DNA of 32,340 nucleotides from Myxococcales bacterium (GTDB lineage: Bacteria > Myxococcota_A > Polyangia > GCA-2747355): assembly GCA_020431405.1 (NCBI GenBank), contig JAGQIK010000473.1, positions 1 through 32,340 of the forward strand. The letters are read 5' to 3'. A model generated the notes under the pieces. The model was not told the origin of the DNA, made no database searches, and saw nothing but the letters and a program-made list of their open reading frames with translations. Shown here piece by piece: positions 23,302-31,559 of the stretch. Position 1 is the stretch's first letter; every line of letters starts with the position of its first letter. Both the position numbers and the translations under genes were made by a program.

Positions 23302-24156
23302 ATGCTCGGTCGCAATTCCCTGGCGAAGTCCCTCGCCGTCATGCTCGCGTCACTCGTGCTGCTCCCCTCGGTCGCCTCGGCCGAGCTCAAGCTGCCCCAC
23401 AAGAGCCCCAAGGCCAAGGTCGTCCAGTACATCGGCATGACCAAGGTCAAGGTGCGCTACTTCAGCCCCGCCGTGCGCAAGCGTCGCATCTGGGGCGCGC
23501 TGGTGCCCTACGGCAAGGTCTGGCGCACGGGCGCCAACGGCTGCACGCGCCTGTCGCTCGACAAGAACGCGACCATCGGCGGCAAGCAGGTGCCCGCCGG
23601 CAAGTACTGCTTGCTGACGATCCCCAAGCGCAACAGCTGGACCATCATCCTCAGCAAGAACACCAAGCTGCGCGGCACGCGCAACTACAAGCAGAGCGAA
23701 GACTTCGTGCGCTTCACCGCCAAGCCGAAGCGCGCGCCGTACCGCGAGCGGCTGACGTTCCTCTTCTCGGATGTCACCGAGGATTCTGCGCGCCTCGACA
23801 TCTGGTGGCACCGCCTCTACGTGCCGATCCCGATCAAGGTCGACACGCGCAAGCAGGCGCTGGCTTCGATCAAGAGCACCGAGACGGGCGGCCACCGCGT
23901 CTACGCGCGTGCGGCGCAGTACCTGATGGACAACAACATCCAGCTCGACCGCGCGCTGCGCCTCGTCGACCGCTCGCTCAAGGAGAAGAGCGACTGGTAC
24001 GCGCTGTTCATCAAGGCGCAGATCCTTCACAAGAAGCGCCAGCACAAGGACGCCTACGCCGTGCTGCAGCAGGCCAAGAGCCTCGGCGAGAAGGCCAAGT
24101 TCTTCTTCTACAAGGACCAGGTCGAGAAGGCCCTCAAGAAGTGGAAGAAGCGGTAG
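23302..24156 (+). CDS. Exported DUF2911 protein with C-terminal helical repeats
   Basis: 284 residues from ATG 23302, with GGAGGAA 7 nt upstream. A Sec signal follows MLGRNSLAKSLAVMLASLVL and is cleaved after ASA near residue 27. Residues ~30-175 match DUF2911: VRYFSPAVRKRRIWGALVPYG, KVWRTGANGCTRLS, DKNATIGGKQVPAGKYCLLT, IPKRNSWTIILSKN and a late FSDVTEDSARLDIWW. The remaining ~110 residues are helical and TPR-like (RVYARAAQYLMDNN, RALRLVDRSLKEKSDWYALF). DUF2911 has no established function; it is common in Bacteroidetes and related secreted proteomes. It starts a four-gene unit: the next gene follows by 1 nt. Confidence 0.88.
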   Translation: MLGRNSLAKSLAVMLASLVLLPSVASAELKLPHKSPKAKVVQYIGMTKVKVRYFSPAVRKRRIWGALVPYGKVWRTGANGCTRLSLDKNATIGGKQVPAGKYCLLTIPKRNSWTIILSKNTKLRGTRNYKQSEDFVRFTAKPKRAPYRERLTFLFSDVTEDSARLDIWWHRLYVPIPIKVDTRKQALASIKSTETGGHRVYARAAQYLMDNNIQLDRALRLVDRSLKEKSDWYALFIKAQILHKKRQHKDAYAVLQQAKSLGEKAKFFFYKDQVEKALKKWKKR

Positions 24157-24157
24157 C

Positions 24158-26647
24158 GTGGGCCCGAGGGCCTGCGCGCTACTCGTCGTCGTCGTTTCGC
24201 TCGTGAGCAGCTCGCCTCCCGCCGGCGCGGCACCGGCACCCCCGGCGCCCGACGCCGGCCGCCTGCGCCTCGCGCTCGAGCGTCTGCGCGTGCTCGGTCG
24301 CGTGCTCTATGTCGCGGCGCACCCCGACGACGAGAACACCCACGTGCTGTCGTGGCTCGTCAACGGGCGCGGCGTGCGCGCGGCGTACCTGTCGATGACG
24401 CGCGGCGGCGGCGGGCAGAACCTCATCGGCGCCGAGCGGGGGCCGATGGCGGCGCTGCTGCGCACGCAGGAGCTCTTGCAGGCGCGCAGCATCGACGGCG
24501 CCGAGCAGTTCTTCACGCGCGCGCGCGACTTCGGCTACAGCAAGCGCGCCAGCGAGGCGCTCTCGATCTGGGGCGAAAAGGACGTGCTCGGCGACGTGGT
24601 GTGGGTCATCCGCCGCTTCCGCCCCGACGTGATCGTCACGCGCTTCGCCGGCGACGGCAGCGGGCGTCACGGTCACCACACCGCCTCGGCCCAGCTCGCC
24701 GTGCGCGCGTTCAAGCTCGCCGCCGACAAGAACGCCTACCCCGAGCAGCTGCGTCGCGGCGCCCAGGTCTGGCAGGCCCGGCGCGTGGTGTGGAACGCCT
24801 ACTCGTGGCGCCGCGTGCCCTCGGCAAAGCTGCGCGGCGCGCTCGAGGTCGACATCGGCGGCTACAGCGCGCTGCTCGGCGAGTCCTACGGCGAGATCGC
24901 CGCGCGCAGCCGCACGATGCACAAGAGCCAGGGCTTCGGGCGTTCGGGTAAGCGCGGGCCCACCATCGAGCGCTTCAAGCACCTGGCGGGCGCGCGCGCG
25001 CGCAGCGACCTGCTCGAAGGCATCCCCAAGCGCTGGACCAGCATCAGCGGCGGCGGCGCGCGCGTCGAACGCCACCTCGGGTACGCGATCAAGGCGCTCG
25101 ACCCGATGGCGCCCGAGCGCGCCATCCCGCACCTGGCCGCGGCGGCGCGCGAGATGAAGCGCACGGCGCATCATCGCGACAAGCAGTCCAAGCTGCGCGA
25201 GGTGGCCGAGACGATCGCCGCCTGTGCGGGACTCTACGTCGAGGCGCGCGCGCCGTCGGCGAGCGTGGTGGCGGGCGGCAAGCTCAAGATCGATCTCGCG
25301 CTGCTGGCGCGGCGCGGCCATGACCTCTACCTCGAGCAGGTGCGCTTTCCCGACGGGCACACCGTGCGCCCGCGCAAGACGCTGCAGGCACACCAGTGGC
25401 TGCGACGCTCGCACAGCATCACCGTGCCGCGCTCGGCCAAGGCAACGCAGCCCTACTGGCTCTCGGGCGCGCCGAGCAAGGGCCTCTATCACGTGGCGGA
25501 CAGCTCGCAGCTCGGCCTCGCGGAGAGCGCGGCGCCGTTTCAGGTCGAGCTGACCTTCGCTGTCGGTGACTATCGCTTCACGCTGCGGCGACCGGTGATC
25601 TATCGCTTCACCGATCGCGTGCGCGGCGAGCGGCGGCTCTCGGTTCAGGTGGCGCCGGCGGTGATGGTGACGCCGAGCTCGCCAGTGCTGCTGATGCCGG
25701 GGCGCACGGCGAGCATCACCGTGCGCGTGCGCGCCGGGCGCGCGCGGGTCTCGGGTCACGTCGAGCTCGAGCTGCCCGCGGGCGTGCGCGCCACGCCGAG
25801 CAAGCACGCCTTCAAGCTCGCCAAGAAGGGCGCCGAGGCGGCGCTGACATTCAAGCTGCGTCGCGGCGCCAAGGCGCGCGGAGCGTTTCGCGCGCTGCCG
25901 GTGGCCGTCGTCGGTGCACGCCGCTACTCGCAGGGCGTGGCGACCATCGACTACCCGCACATCCGGCGCCAGACGGTCTTCCCGTCGTCGGCGGTGCGCG
26001 TGGTGCCGCTTTCACTGCGCCTCGGCCGGCGCCGCATCGGCTACGTGATGGGCGCCGGCGACGACGTGGCCAAGAGCCTGCGCCGCGTGGGCTATCAGGT
26101 CACCGTGCTGACGCCCAAAGACCTCGACGCCGCGCGCCTGCGCCGCTTCGACGCGCTGGTGATGGGCGTACGCGCCTACAACACGCACCCCGAGCTCGAG
26201 CACCGCCACAAGGAGCTGATGCGCTACGTGCGCGGCGGCGGCACGTTGCTCGTGCAGTACAACACGAGCAATCGCTGGCGCAAGCTGACCATGCCCATCG
26301 GTCCGTGGCCGCTTTCGATCTCGCGTGGCCGCATCACCGACGAGCAGGCGACGCTCGCCGAGATCAAGCCGCGACACCGCGTGCTGCGCGCGCCCAACCG
26401 CATCGGCAGCGCCGACTTCGACGGCTGGGTCCAAGAGCGCGGCCTGTACTTCGCCAGCAGCTGGGACAAGCGCTACCGCGCTGTGCTGCGCGGCAACGAC
26501 AAGGGCGAGTCTCCCCTCGACGGCGCGCTGATCGTCGGTCGCCACGGCCGCGGCCACTTCGTCTACACCGGGCTGTCGTTCTTTCGTCAGCTGCCCGCGG
26601 GCGTCGCTGGCGCCTACCGCTTGTTCGCCAATCTGCTCGCCCTATGA
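24158..26647 (+). CDS. Exported PIG-L family deacetylase with C-terminal GATase/ThuA-like domain
   Basis: 829 residues from GTG 24158, one nt after the preceding stop. The signal (ALLVVVVSLVSSSPPAGAAP) implies action outside the cytoplasm. Residues ~45-290 are the PIG-L zinc deacetylase domain: YVAAHPDDENTH (H55, D58), SMTRGGGGQN, TRFAGDGSGRHGHHTAS (H174) and SYGEIAARSRTMHKSQGFG. Family members remove N-acetyl groups from sugars or conjugates. Residues ~330-600 are beta-rich, with an NEW3-like repeat. The C-terminal ~215 residues (RRRIGYVMGAGDDVAKSLRR, FDALVMGVRAYN, YVRGGGTLLVQYN, GHFVYTGLSFFRQLPAG) look like a degenerate class-I amidotransferase/ThuA fold. The stop overlaps the next start as ATGA. 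The neighbouring symporter suggests import of the product. Confidence 0.9.
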   Translation: MGPRACALLVVVVSLVSSSPPAGAAPAPPAPDAGRLRLALERLRVLGRVLYVAAHPDDENTHVLSWLVNGRGVRAAYLSMTRGGGGQNLIGAERGPMAALLRTQELLQARSIDGAEQFFTRARDFGYSKRASEALSIWGEKDVLGDVVWVIRRFRPDVIVTRFAGDGSGRHGHHTASAQLAVRAFKLAADKNAYPEQLRRGAQVWQARRVVWNAYSWRRVPSAKLRGALEVDIGGYSALLGESYGEIAARSRTMHKSQGFGRSGKRGPTIERFKHLAGARARSDLLEGIPKRWTSISGGGARVERHLGYAIKALDPMAPERAIPHLAAAAREMKRTAHHRDKQSKLREVAETIAACAGLYVEARAPSASVVAGGKLKIDLALLARRGHDLYLEQVRFPDGHTVRPRKTLQAHQWLRRSHSITVPRSAKATQPYWLSGAPSKGLYHVADSSQLGLAESAAPFQVELTFAVGDYRFTLRRPVIYRFTDRVRGERRLSVQVAPAVMVTPSSPVLLMPGRTASITVRVRAGRARVSGHVELELPAGVRATPSKHAFKLAKKGAEAALTFKLRRGAKARGAFRALPVAVVGARRYSQGVATIDYPHIRRQTVFPSSAVRVVPLSLRLGRRRIGYVMGAGDDVAKSLRRVGYQVTVLTPKDLDAARLRRFDALVMGVRAYNTHPELEHRHKELMRYVRGGGTLLVQYNTSNRWRKLTMPIGPWPLSISRGRITDEQATLAEIKPRHRVLRAPNRIGSADFDGWVQERGLYFASSWDKRYRAVLRGNDKGESPLDGALIVGRHGRGHFVYTGLSFFRQLPAGVAGAYRLFANLLAL

Positions 26648-26793
26648 CAAGCCACCCCGGACCGCAGCGAGATGACGGCGACGAGCGCCCGCCGATCCTC
26701 GGCCGCTGGTCGGTGCTCTACGCCGTGGTGATCGGCGCGCTGGCGCTGCAGGTGCTGCTCTACTACCTGCTGACCAGCGCCTACGCGCGATGA
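26644..26793 (+). CDS. Small single-span membrane protein
   Basis: 49 residues. ATG 26644 overlaps the preceding stop (ATGA), so translation is probably coupled. A polar, acidic first half (residues 1-20) is followed by one membrane helix, VLYAVVIGALALQVLLYYLL (24-43), and a short tail ending SAYAR. Residues RW just before the helix favour an N-in topology. It ends 7 nt before the symporter start. Small one-helix proteins encoded next to sodium:solute symporters are seen elsewhere and could act as accessory subunits; that role is inference. It is not the larger DUF4212 small subunit. Confidence 0.75.
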   Translation: MTSHPGPQRDDGDERPPILGRWSVLYAVVIGALALQVLLYYLLTSAYAR

Positions 26794-26800
26794 GCTCGCC

Positions 26801-28510
26801 GTGAGCAGCCCCGCCCTCAGCTCGTTCGACTGGGCCGTGATGGCCGGCACCATCGCGCTGATCGTCGTCTACGGCGTCTACAAGACGCGCAGCGCGTCGA
26901 AGGATCTGGCCGGCTATCTGCGTGGCGGCGACATGCGCTGGTACACCATCGGCCTGTCGGTGATGGCGACGCAGGCGAGCGCGATCACGTTCCTCTCCAC
27001 GCCGGGGCAGGCTTACGAGGACGGCATGCGCTTCGTGCAGTTCTACTTCGGGCTGCCCATCGCGATGGTGATCCTCTGCGCGCGCATCGTGCCGGTCTTT
27101 CACAAGCTCAACGTCTACACGGCCTACGAGTATCTGGAGTCGCGCTTCGACCTGCGCACGCGCCTGCTCACGGCGCTTCTGTTTCTGCTGCAGCGCGGCT
27201 TTTCGGCGGGCGTGACGATCTACGCGCCGTCGATCATCCTCTCGTCGGCGCTCGGCTGGCCGCTCAACCTGACCAACGTCGTCGTGGGCGTGATCGTGAT
27301 CGTCTACACGGTCTCGGGCGGCACGCGCGCGGTGAGCCAGACGCAGAAGCACCAGATGATCGTGATCATGGGCGGCATGATCGCGGCCTTCGTCTACATG
27401 CTGTCGCGGCTGCCCGAGGGTGTGGCCTTCGGCGACGCGCTCGACATCGCCGGCGCCGCGGGGCGCGTCAACCCGGTGGGCTTCGAGCTCGACCCCAAGA
27501 CGCGCTACACGTTCTGGTCGGGCATCACCGGCGGCCTGTTCGTGGCGCTGGCCTACTTCGGCACCGACCAGTCGCAGGTGCAGCGCTACATCACCGGAGG
27601 GTCGCTCTCGCAGTCACGGCTGGGGCTGCTCTTCAACGGCCTGCTCAAGGTGCCGATGCAGGCCTTCATCCTGCTCATCGGCGTGGTGCTGTTTTCGTTC
27701 TACCACTTCCATCCGACGCCGGTGTTCTGGAACCAGCCGGCGCTCGCTCGACTCAAGGCCAAGGGCAGCGTCGCGCTGCTCGACGCCGAGACGAGCTACC
27801 AAAACGCCGAGCGCGAGCGGCGCGCCGCCGCGCGCGCGCTGGTGGCCGCGCGCGATCGCGGTGACACGAGCGCCGCCGCCGCCGCGCGCCGCCGCCTCGT
27901 CGAGCACGGCGCCGCGATGAAGGCGGCGCGCGTAGCGGCCAAGGCGGCGATCAAGCGCGCCGACCCGCGCACCGAGACCGAAGACGCCGACTACATCTTC
28001 ATCGCCTTCGTGATGGGCTTTCTGCCGCGGGGGCTGATCGGCCTGCTCTTGGCCGTGATCCTCTCGGCGGCCATGTCGTCGACGGCCAGCGAGCTCAACG
28101 CCCTCGGCACCACCACCGTCGTCGACTTCTACAAGCGCGTCTTTCGCAAGGACCGCGACGACAAGCACTACGTGCTCGCGTCGAAGTTCTTCATCGTGAT
28201 GTGGGGTGTGCTCGCGATCCTCTTCGCCACCCTCGCGGCGCTCGTCGACAACCTGATCCAGGCGGTCAACATCCTCGGCTCGATCTTCTACGGCACCGTG
28301 CTCGGGGTGTTTCTCGTCGGCATGTTCCTAAAGCACGTGCGCGCCACGCCGGTCTTCGTCGCCGCCATCATCTCGCAGCTCGTCGTGGTGGCCGTCTTCC
28401 TGCTCAGCGACGTCGGCTTCCTCTGGTACAACGTCATCGGCTGCGGCCTGGTGGTGGCAGTCGCGCTGGCGCTGCAGGGGGCGATGCGCAGCGGGGCGCG
28501 CGCGAGCTAG
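26801..28510 (+). CDS. Sodium:solute symporter (SSS family)
   Basis: 569 residues from GTG 26801; the nearby ATG 26790 is out of frame. It is a multi-span membrane protein with the SSS core: YKTRSASKDLAGYLRGGDMRWYTIGLSVMATQASAITFLSTPG, AYEYLESRFDLRTR, YTVSGGTRAVSQTQKHQM, YFGTDQSQVQRYITGGS and AVILSAAMSSTASELNALGTTTVVDFY, the last holding the Na+-site Ser/Thr. Between helices, residues ~308-395 form a long Ala/Arg/Glu-rich helical loop (ERERRAAARALVAARDRGD) that is larger than in most relatives. It is the last gene of the DUF2911-deacetylase-small protein-symporter unit; the substrate is probably released by the exported deacetylase. Its stop overlaps the opposing stop as CTAG. Confidence 0.93.
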   Translation: MSSPALSSFDWAVMAGTIALIVVYGVYKTRSASKDLAGYLRGGDMRWYTIGLSVMATQASAITFLSTPGQAYEDGMRFVQFYFGLPIAMVILCARIVPVFHKLNVYTAYEYLESRFDLRTRLLTALLFLLQRGFSAGVTIYAPSIILSSALGWPLNLTNVVVGVIVIVYTVSGGTRAVSQTQKHQMIVIMGGMIAAFVYMLSRLPEGVAFGDALDIAGAAGRVNPVGFELDPKTRYTFWSGITGGLFVALAYFGTDQSQVQRYITGGSLSQSRLGLLFNGLLKVPMQAFILLIGVVLFSFYHFHPTPVFWNQPALARLKAKGSVALLDAETSYQNAERERRAAARALVAARDRGDTSAAAAARRRLVEHGAAMKAARVAAKAAIKRADPRTETEDADYIFIAFVMGFLPRGLIGLLLAVILSAAMSSTASELNALGTTTVVDFYKRVFRKDRDDKHYVLASKFFIVMWGVLAILFATLAALVDNLIQAVNILGSIFYGTVLGVFLVGMFLKHVRATPVFVAAIISQLVVVAVFLLSDVGFLWYNVIGCGLVVAVALALQGAMRSGARAS

Positions 28511-29088
28511 CGACGCTTGCGGCGGCGCTTGCGGACCACGACGGTGGTCTTGGGCCGGCCGCGGCGCTCGAGGCGGCGCAGCGGCGTCAGCGCGTCGGAG
28601 AGCAGCGCGTTGGCACGCTGGGCGCGCGCCTGCATGTCGGCCATCGCGACCGCGGGGCCGGAGGCGTGAAGGGCGCTAGCCGCCGCCGAGAGCTTGAGAT
28701 TGGCGAAGTCGAAGGCAGGGCGCACCAGACGCGCCGGATTGCGAAGCACCCAGCGGCTGCGCTTGAGCCGTGCGATACGCGCCACGCGCGCCTCGTAGGT
28801 TCCCAGCGGGCCGTAGGCCGTGTTGAGCATGCTGATCGCGGCCTTCATCTGCTCGAGCTTGTCGTCGCCTTTGGCCTTCTGCGAGGCCTGGTAGGCCGCG
28901 GTGGCGGAGGCGATGCGCTTGGTGATCACCGCCTTGAAGTCTGGGTAGCGCGTGGCGAAGCCGTTGGCAGCCGACTCGTTGCGCGTCCACTGCTCCTGCA
29001 GGTCCTTGGCGCTCTTGGAGCAACCGAAGAGCGTGGTAGCGAGCAGCGCAGCGCTGGCGACGAGCAGCACGGGGCGTCGATTGGTCAC
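28507..29088 (-). CDS. Small lipoprotein of unknown function
   Basis: 193 residues from GTG 29088, preferred over ATG 29103 because GGAGGA lies 7 nt before the GTG and contains that ATG. The signal VTNRRPVLLVASAALLATTL leads to lipobox FGC (C23). The mature part is Ala/Lys/Arg-rich and helical (KAVITKRIASATAAYQASQK, MKAAISMLNTAYG) with probable coiled-coil stretches, and it ends in a very basic tail (RRGRPKTTVVVRKRRRKRR). A basic tail of this kind could bind acidic surface polymers or nucleic acid; no family was recognised. Its stop codon overlaps that of the opposing symporter gene. Confidence 0.75.
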   Translation of the reverse strand: MTNRRPVLLVASAALLATTLFGCSKSAKDLQEQWTRNESAANGFATRYPDFKAVITKRIASATAAYQASQKAKGDDKLEQMKAAISMLNTAYGPLGTYEARVARIARLKRSRWVLRNPARLVRPAFDFANLKLSAAASALHASGPAVAMADMQARAQRANALLSDALTPLRRLERRGRPKTTVVVRKRRRKRR

Positions 29089-29144
29089 GGGACAGTCCTC
29101 CATCGAAGGATGAGTTTTCTTCGGGTTGGCGCGGCAGAATACAT

Positions 29145-29163
29145 CCCCGATGCAACGTCGGGG
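29145..29163 (-). terminator. Weak hairpin after the DNA polymerase IV gene
   Basis: CCCCGA (29145-29150) and TCGGGG (29158-29163) form a 6-bp stem with a 7-nt loop about 30 nt after the stop at 29194. No T-tract follows, so it is at most a weak terminator or a boundary before the small lipoprotein gene. Confidence 0.3.
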
Positions 29164-29193
29164 AGAGGTCGCAGCGGTTTTCGTGCGCGGCCG

Positions 29194-30642
29194 CTATTCG
29201 TCTGTGATAACGCTGGATTCCGTGGGTTCGAGCCCTCGCTCGCGCCACTCGTCGTCGAGCACGATCTGGGCATCGCCGCGCGGCGTTTGGGCGGGCTCTT
29301 CGTCGCCGTCGAACACGCCGTCGCGCCGTCCCTCCACGCGCCGCGGCGCGCGCGAGCCGGCGAAGCGCACCGCCTCGAAGCCGAAGCGCTCGCGGATGTC
29401 GTCGAGCGATCCGAGCAGCTCGGGGTCGCCGCGATGAAACAGCTCGAGCTGCGACGCGTCGGCGAGCTCGAGCTTGGAGACCGCCACGCCGAGCAGGCGG
29501 ATGCCCAGCGAGCGCGTGCGTGCTGCGGTGTAGAGCTCGCGCAGCACGGGCAGCACCTCGCGCTCGGAGCAGGTGGCTGGGATCGTGCGCGAGCGCGAGA
29601 GCGTCTGAAAGTCGGTGTAGCGCAGCTTGAGCGTGACGGTGCGCGCGACGACGCCGCGCTTGCGCGCGCGCCAGCAGACACGCTCGGCTAGCGACGAGAG
29701 CATCTGCAGCACCGAGTCCTCGTCCTCGAGCGCGGCGAAGAACGTGCGCTCGTTGGAGATGCTGCCCACGGTGCTGCCGCGCGGGTCGTGCTCGCGAAAG
29801 GCCGGTCGATCGCGGCCGAGGTGATCGCCATCAGCGCGGCTCGGCTGCTCGTCGCCGTCCTCCGGCTCGTCGTCGTCGCTTTCGGTGTTGCCGCGCGCGC
29901 CGCGCAGAAACATCGAGGCCCGCGAGCCGAGCACCTGCTTGACGTCGTCGGGCTCGAGCGCTGCGAGGTGCCCGAGGGTGCGGATGCCCAGCGCCTCGAG
30001 CTTCTTTTGCGCCACCGGGCCGATGCCGGGGTATTTGCCCACGGGCAGCGGCGCCAGCATCTCGCGCTCCTTGCCGGCCGGCACGAGCAGCACGCCCGCC
30101 GGCTTGGCCATGCCGCTGGCGATCTTGGCGATGGGTTTGCTGCTGGCGATGCCGGCGCTCGACGGCAGGCCGATCTCGTCGCGGATCGCCGCTGTTATCG
30201 CGCGCACGGTGCGCTCGATGGTGGCGTCGCCGTCCGCGTCGCCGGGGCGAGCGAACAGCCGCTCGCAGCCGCGGAAGTCGAGATAGAACTCGTCGATGCT
30301 GGCCACCTGCGTGCGCGGGCAGCGCGCCTCGATCACGGCGCGCACGCGCTTGGCGTAGCCGCCGTAGGTGCCGTGGCGTCCCGAGAGGAAGATCGCGTGC
30401 GGCGCCAGGCGCGTCGCCGTCGCCAGCGGCATGCCCGAGCGCACGCCGAATTCGCGCACCTCGTAGGAGCAGGCCGTCACCACGCCGCGCGGGCGTTCGC
30501 GCTGGCCGCGCTTCCAGCTGCCGCCCACCACCACGGGTTTGCCCACCAGCGACGGGTCGAGCAGGCGCTCGACGGAGACAAAGAAGGTGTCGAGATCGAG
30601 GCAGACTATGCGCGCGGCGCGCAGCGGTGCTTCAACCGTCAT
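29194..30642 (-). CDS. dinB: DNA polymerase IV (Y family)
   Basis: 482 residues, longer than the usual 350-420. Y-family translesion polymerase: CLDLDTFFVSVE holds metal ligand D16 and steric-gate F21, SIDEFYLDF gives D117/E118, and SAGIASSKPIAKIASGMAKP plus KYPGIGPVAQKKLEALGI form the palm/thumb and HhH region. Between thumb and little finger is an acidic insertion (~253-284, SDDDEPEDGDEQ) absent from most relatives. The little finger shows SISNERTF and KLRYTDFQTLSRS. A beta-clamp motif, QLELF (398-402), is followed by the usual IRERFGFEAVRF and a ~55-residue acidic tail. The start has no strong ribosome site. It lies 37 nt after the preceding gene on the same strand. Confidence 0.95.
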   Translation of the reverse strand: MTVEAPLRAARIVCLDLDTFFVSVERLLDPSLVGKPVVVGGSWKRGQRERPRGVVTACSYEVREFGVRSGMPLATATRLAPHAIFLSGRHGTYGGYAKRVRAVIEARCPRTQVASIDEFYLDFRGCERLFARPGDADGDATIERTVRAITAAIRDEIGLPSSAGIASSKPIAKIASGMAKPAGVLLVPAGKEREMLAPLPVGKYPGIGPVAQKKLEALGIRTLGHLAALEPDDVKQVLGSRASMFLRGARGNTESDDDEPEDGDEQPSRADGDHLGRDRPAFREHDPRGSTVGSISNERTFFAALEDEDSVLQMLSSLAERVCWRARKRGVVARTVTLKLRYTDFQTLSRSRTIPATCSEREVLPVLRELYTAARTRSLGIRLLGVAVSKLELADASQLELFHRGDPELLGSLDDIRERFGFEAVRFAGSRAPRRVEGRRDGVFDGDEEPAQTPRGDAQIVLDDEWRERGLEPTESSVITDE

Positions 30643-30679
30643 CGCAAACGGGTCCCTCGCCCCGATCCCGACACCTATA

Positions 30680-31510
30680 TTAGCAGACCGCGGCGATGCA
30701 GAGCTGCGCCACCAGCTCGCTCGCCGTCACCGCGCTCTGCAGCGCGCCGTAGCTGACCTCGCCGCCGGCGCAGCCGAGCGCCTTGGCCACGCCGTCCGGC
30801 GAGAGGCCGAGCGCCTCGTGCAGGAAGCGCTCGCCCGGCTCGCCGTGGCGCTCGTGCTGGTTGCGCGTGCGCTTGAGCCAGAAGTGGCTGATGGCGTGAA
30901 ACACGCGGCCCTCGCCCCACAAAAACGACGCCGCGACCACCGGCGCGTCGTAGCGCGCGAGCATGTCGTGGCTCGCCGCCTCGATCCGGACGCGCGCGTC
31001 GTGGACGGCGATGGCATGGCTTCCGCCTTCGAGCCACCACTGCGGCAGCACACCCGGCACCACGATCTCGCGCCACAGGCTGTCGCGCGCCGGCTCCACC
31101 GAGACCACCTCGTCGCGGGTCGAGCGCTGGCGGTCCCAGCCGATGGTCTGCGGGAAGGCCTTGGCGACCACGTGGCCGAGCGCCCAGTCCGAGCTGACCA
31201 GCCAGCCGCCGTCTTCGACGAAGCGGCGCACGGCCGCGACGCGCGCGTCGGTGGCACTCGAGGCGCAGTTGACGAAGGCGATCTTGAACCGCTTGCGGCG
31301 CAGGCCGCCGCGCAGGCTGCGCGGGTTCATGCGGTAGGGCACGTCGAGCACGCCCAGCACGCGCTGAGCCTCGTCGTAGGTGCCTTGAAAAACGGCTACG
31401 TCGTTCTTGCCGAGCGAGGCCAGCGCCTCGAAGCGCCGCGGGTCCTGCTCGAGCAGTCGCTGGCGCACCGCCGCGCCGGCGACCGCGTACGCTCGCTGCA
31501 TCTCGGTCAT
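30680..31510 (-). CDS. Unrecognised cytoplasmic protein, possible GATase-like fold
   Basis: 276 residues. ATG 31510 has GGAGGT 6 nt upstream, which decides against the 30-residue frame extension. There is no signal peptide or membrane span. The middle of the protein (KRFKIAFVNCASSATDARVAAV, RRFVEDGGWLVSSDWALGHVV, and later APVVAASFLWGEGRVFHAISHFW) has the strand-helix rhythm and GG-turn of class-I amidotransferase-like or ThuA-like domains, with a Cys at the possible nucleophile elbow (FVNCAS), but no catalytic His-Glu pair could be assigned. The C-terminus is helical and ends with a Cys. It lies between the PhnD-like gene (49 nt upstream) and dinB, probably in one transcript. Function unknown. 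Confidence 0.75.
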   Translation of the reverse strand: MTEMQRAYAVAGAAVRQRLLEQDPRRFEALASLGKNDVAVFQGTYDEAQRVLGVLDVPYRMNPRSLRGGLRRKRFKIAFVNCASSATDARVAAVRRFVEDGGWLVSSDWALGHVVAKAFPQTIGWDRQRSTRDEVVSVEPARDSLWREIVVPGVLPQWWLEGGSHAIAVHDARVRIEAASHDMLARYDAPVVAASFLWGEGRVFHAISHFWLKRTRNQHERHGEPGERFLHEALGLSPDGVAKALGCAGGEVSYGALQSAVTASELVAQLCIAAVC

Positions 31511-31559
31511 CTGCGCACCTCCGGTAAAGGCGCGCCTATGACCGCGCGGGCGCTTGGTG

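Noticed and set aside
29220-29250. tRNA-like T-arm (GGGTTCGAGCCC) inside the end of dinB
   Set aside because: Only three of five stem pairs form around the TTCGAGC loop, no acceptor or anticodon arms fit, and the sequence is coding.
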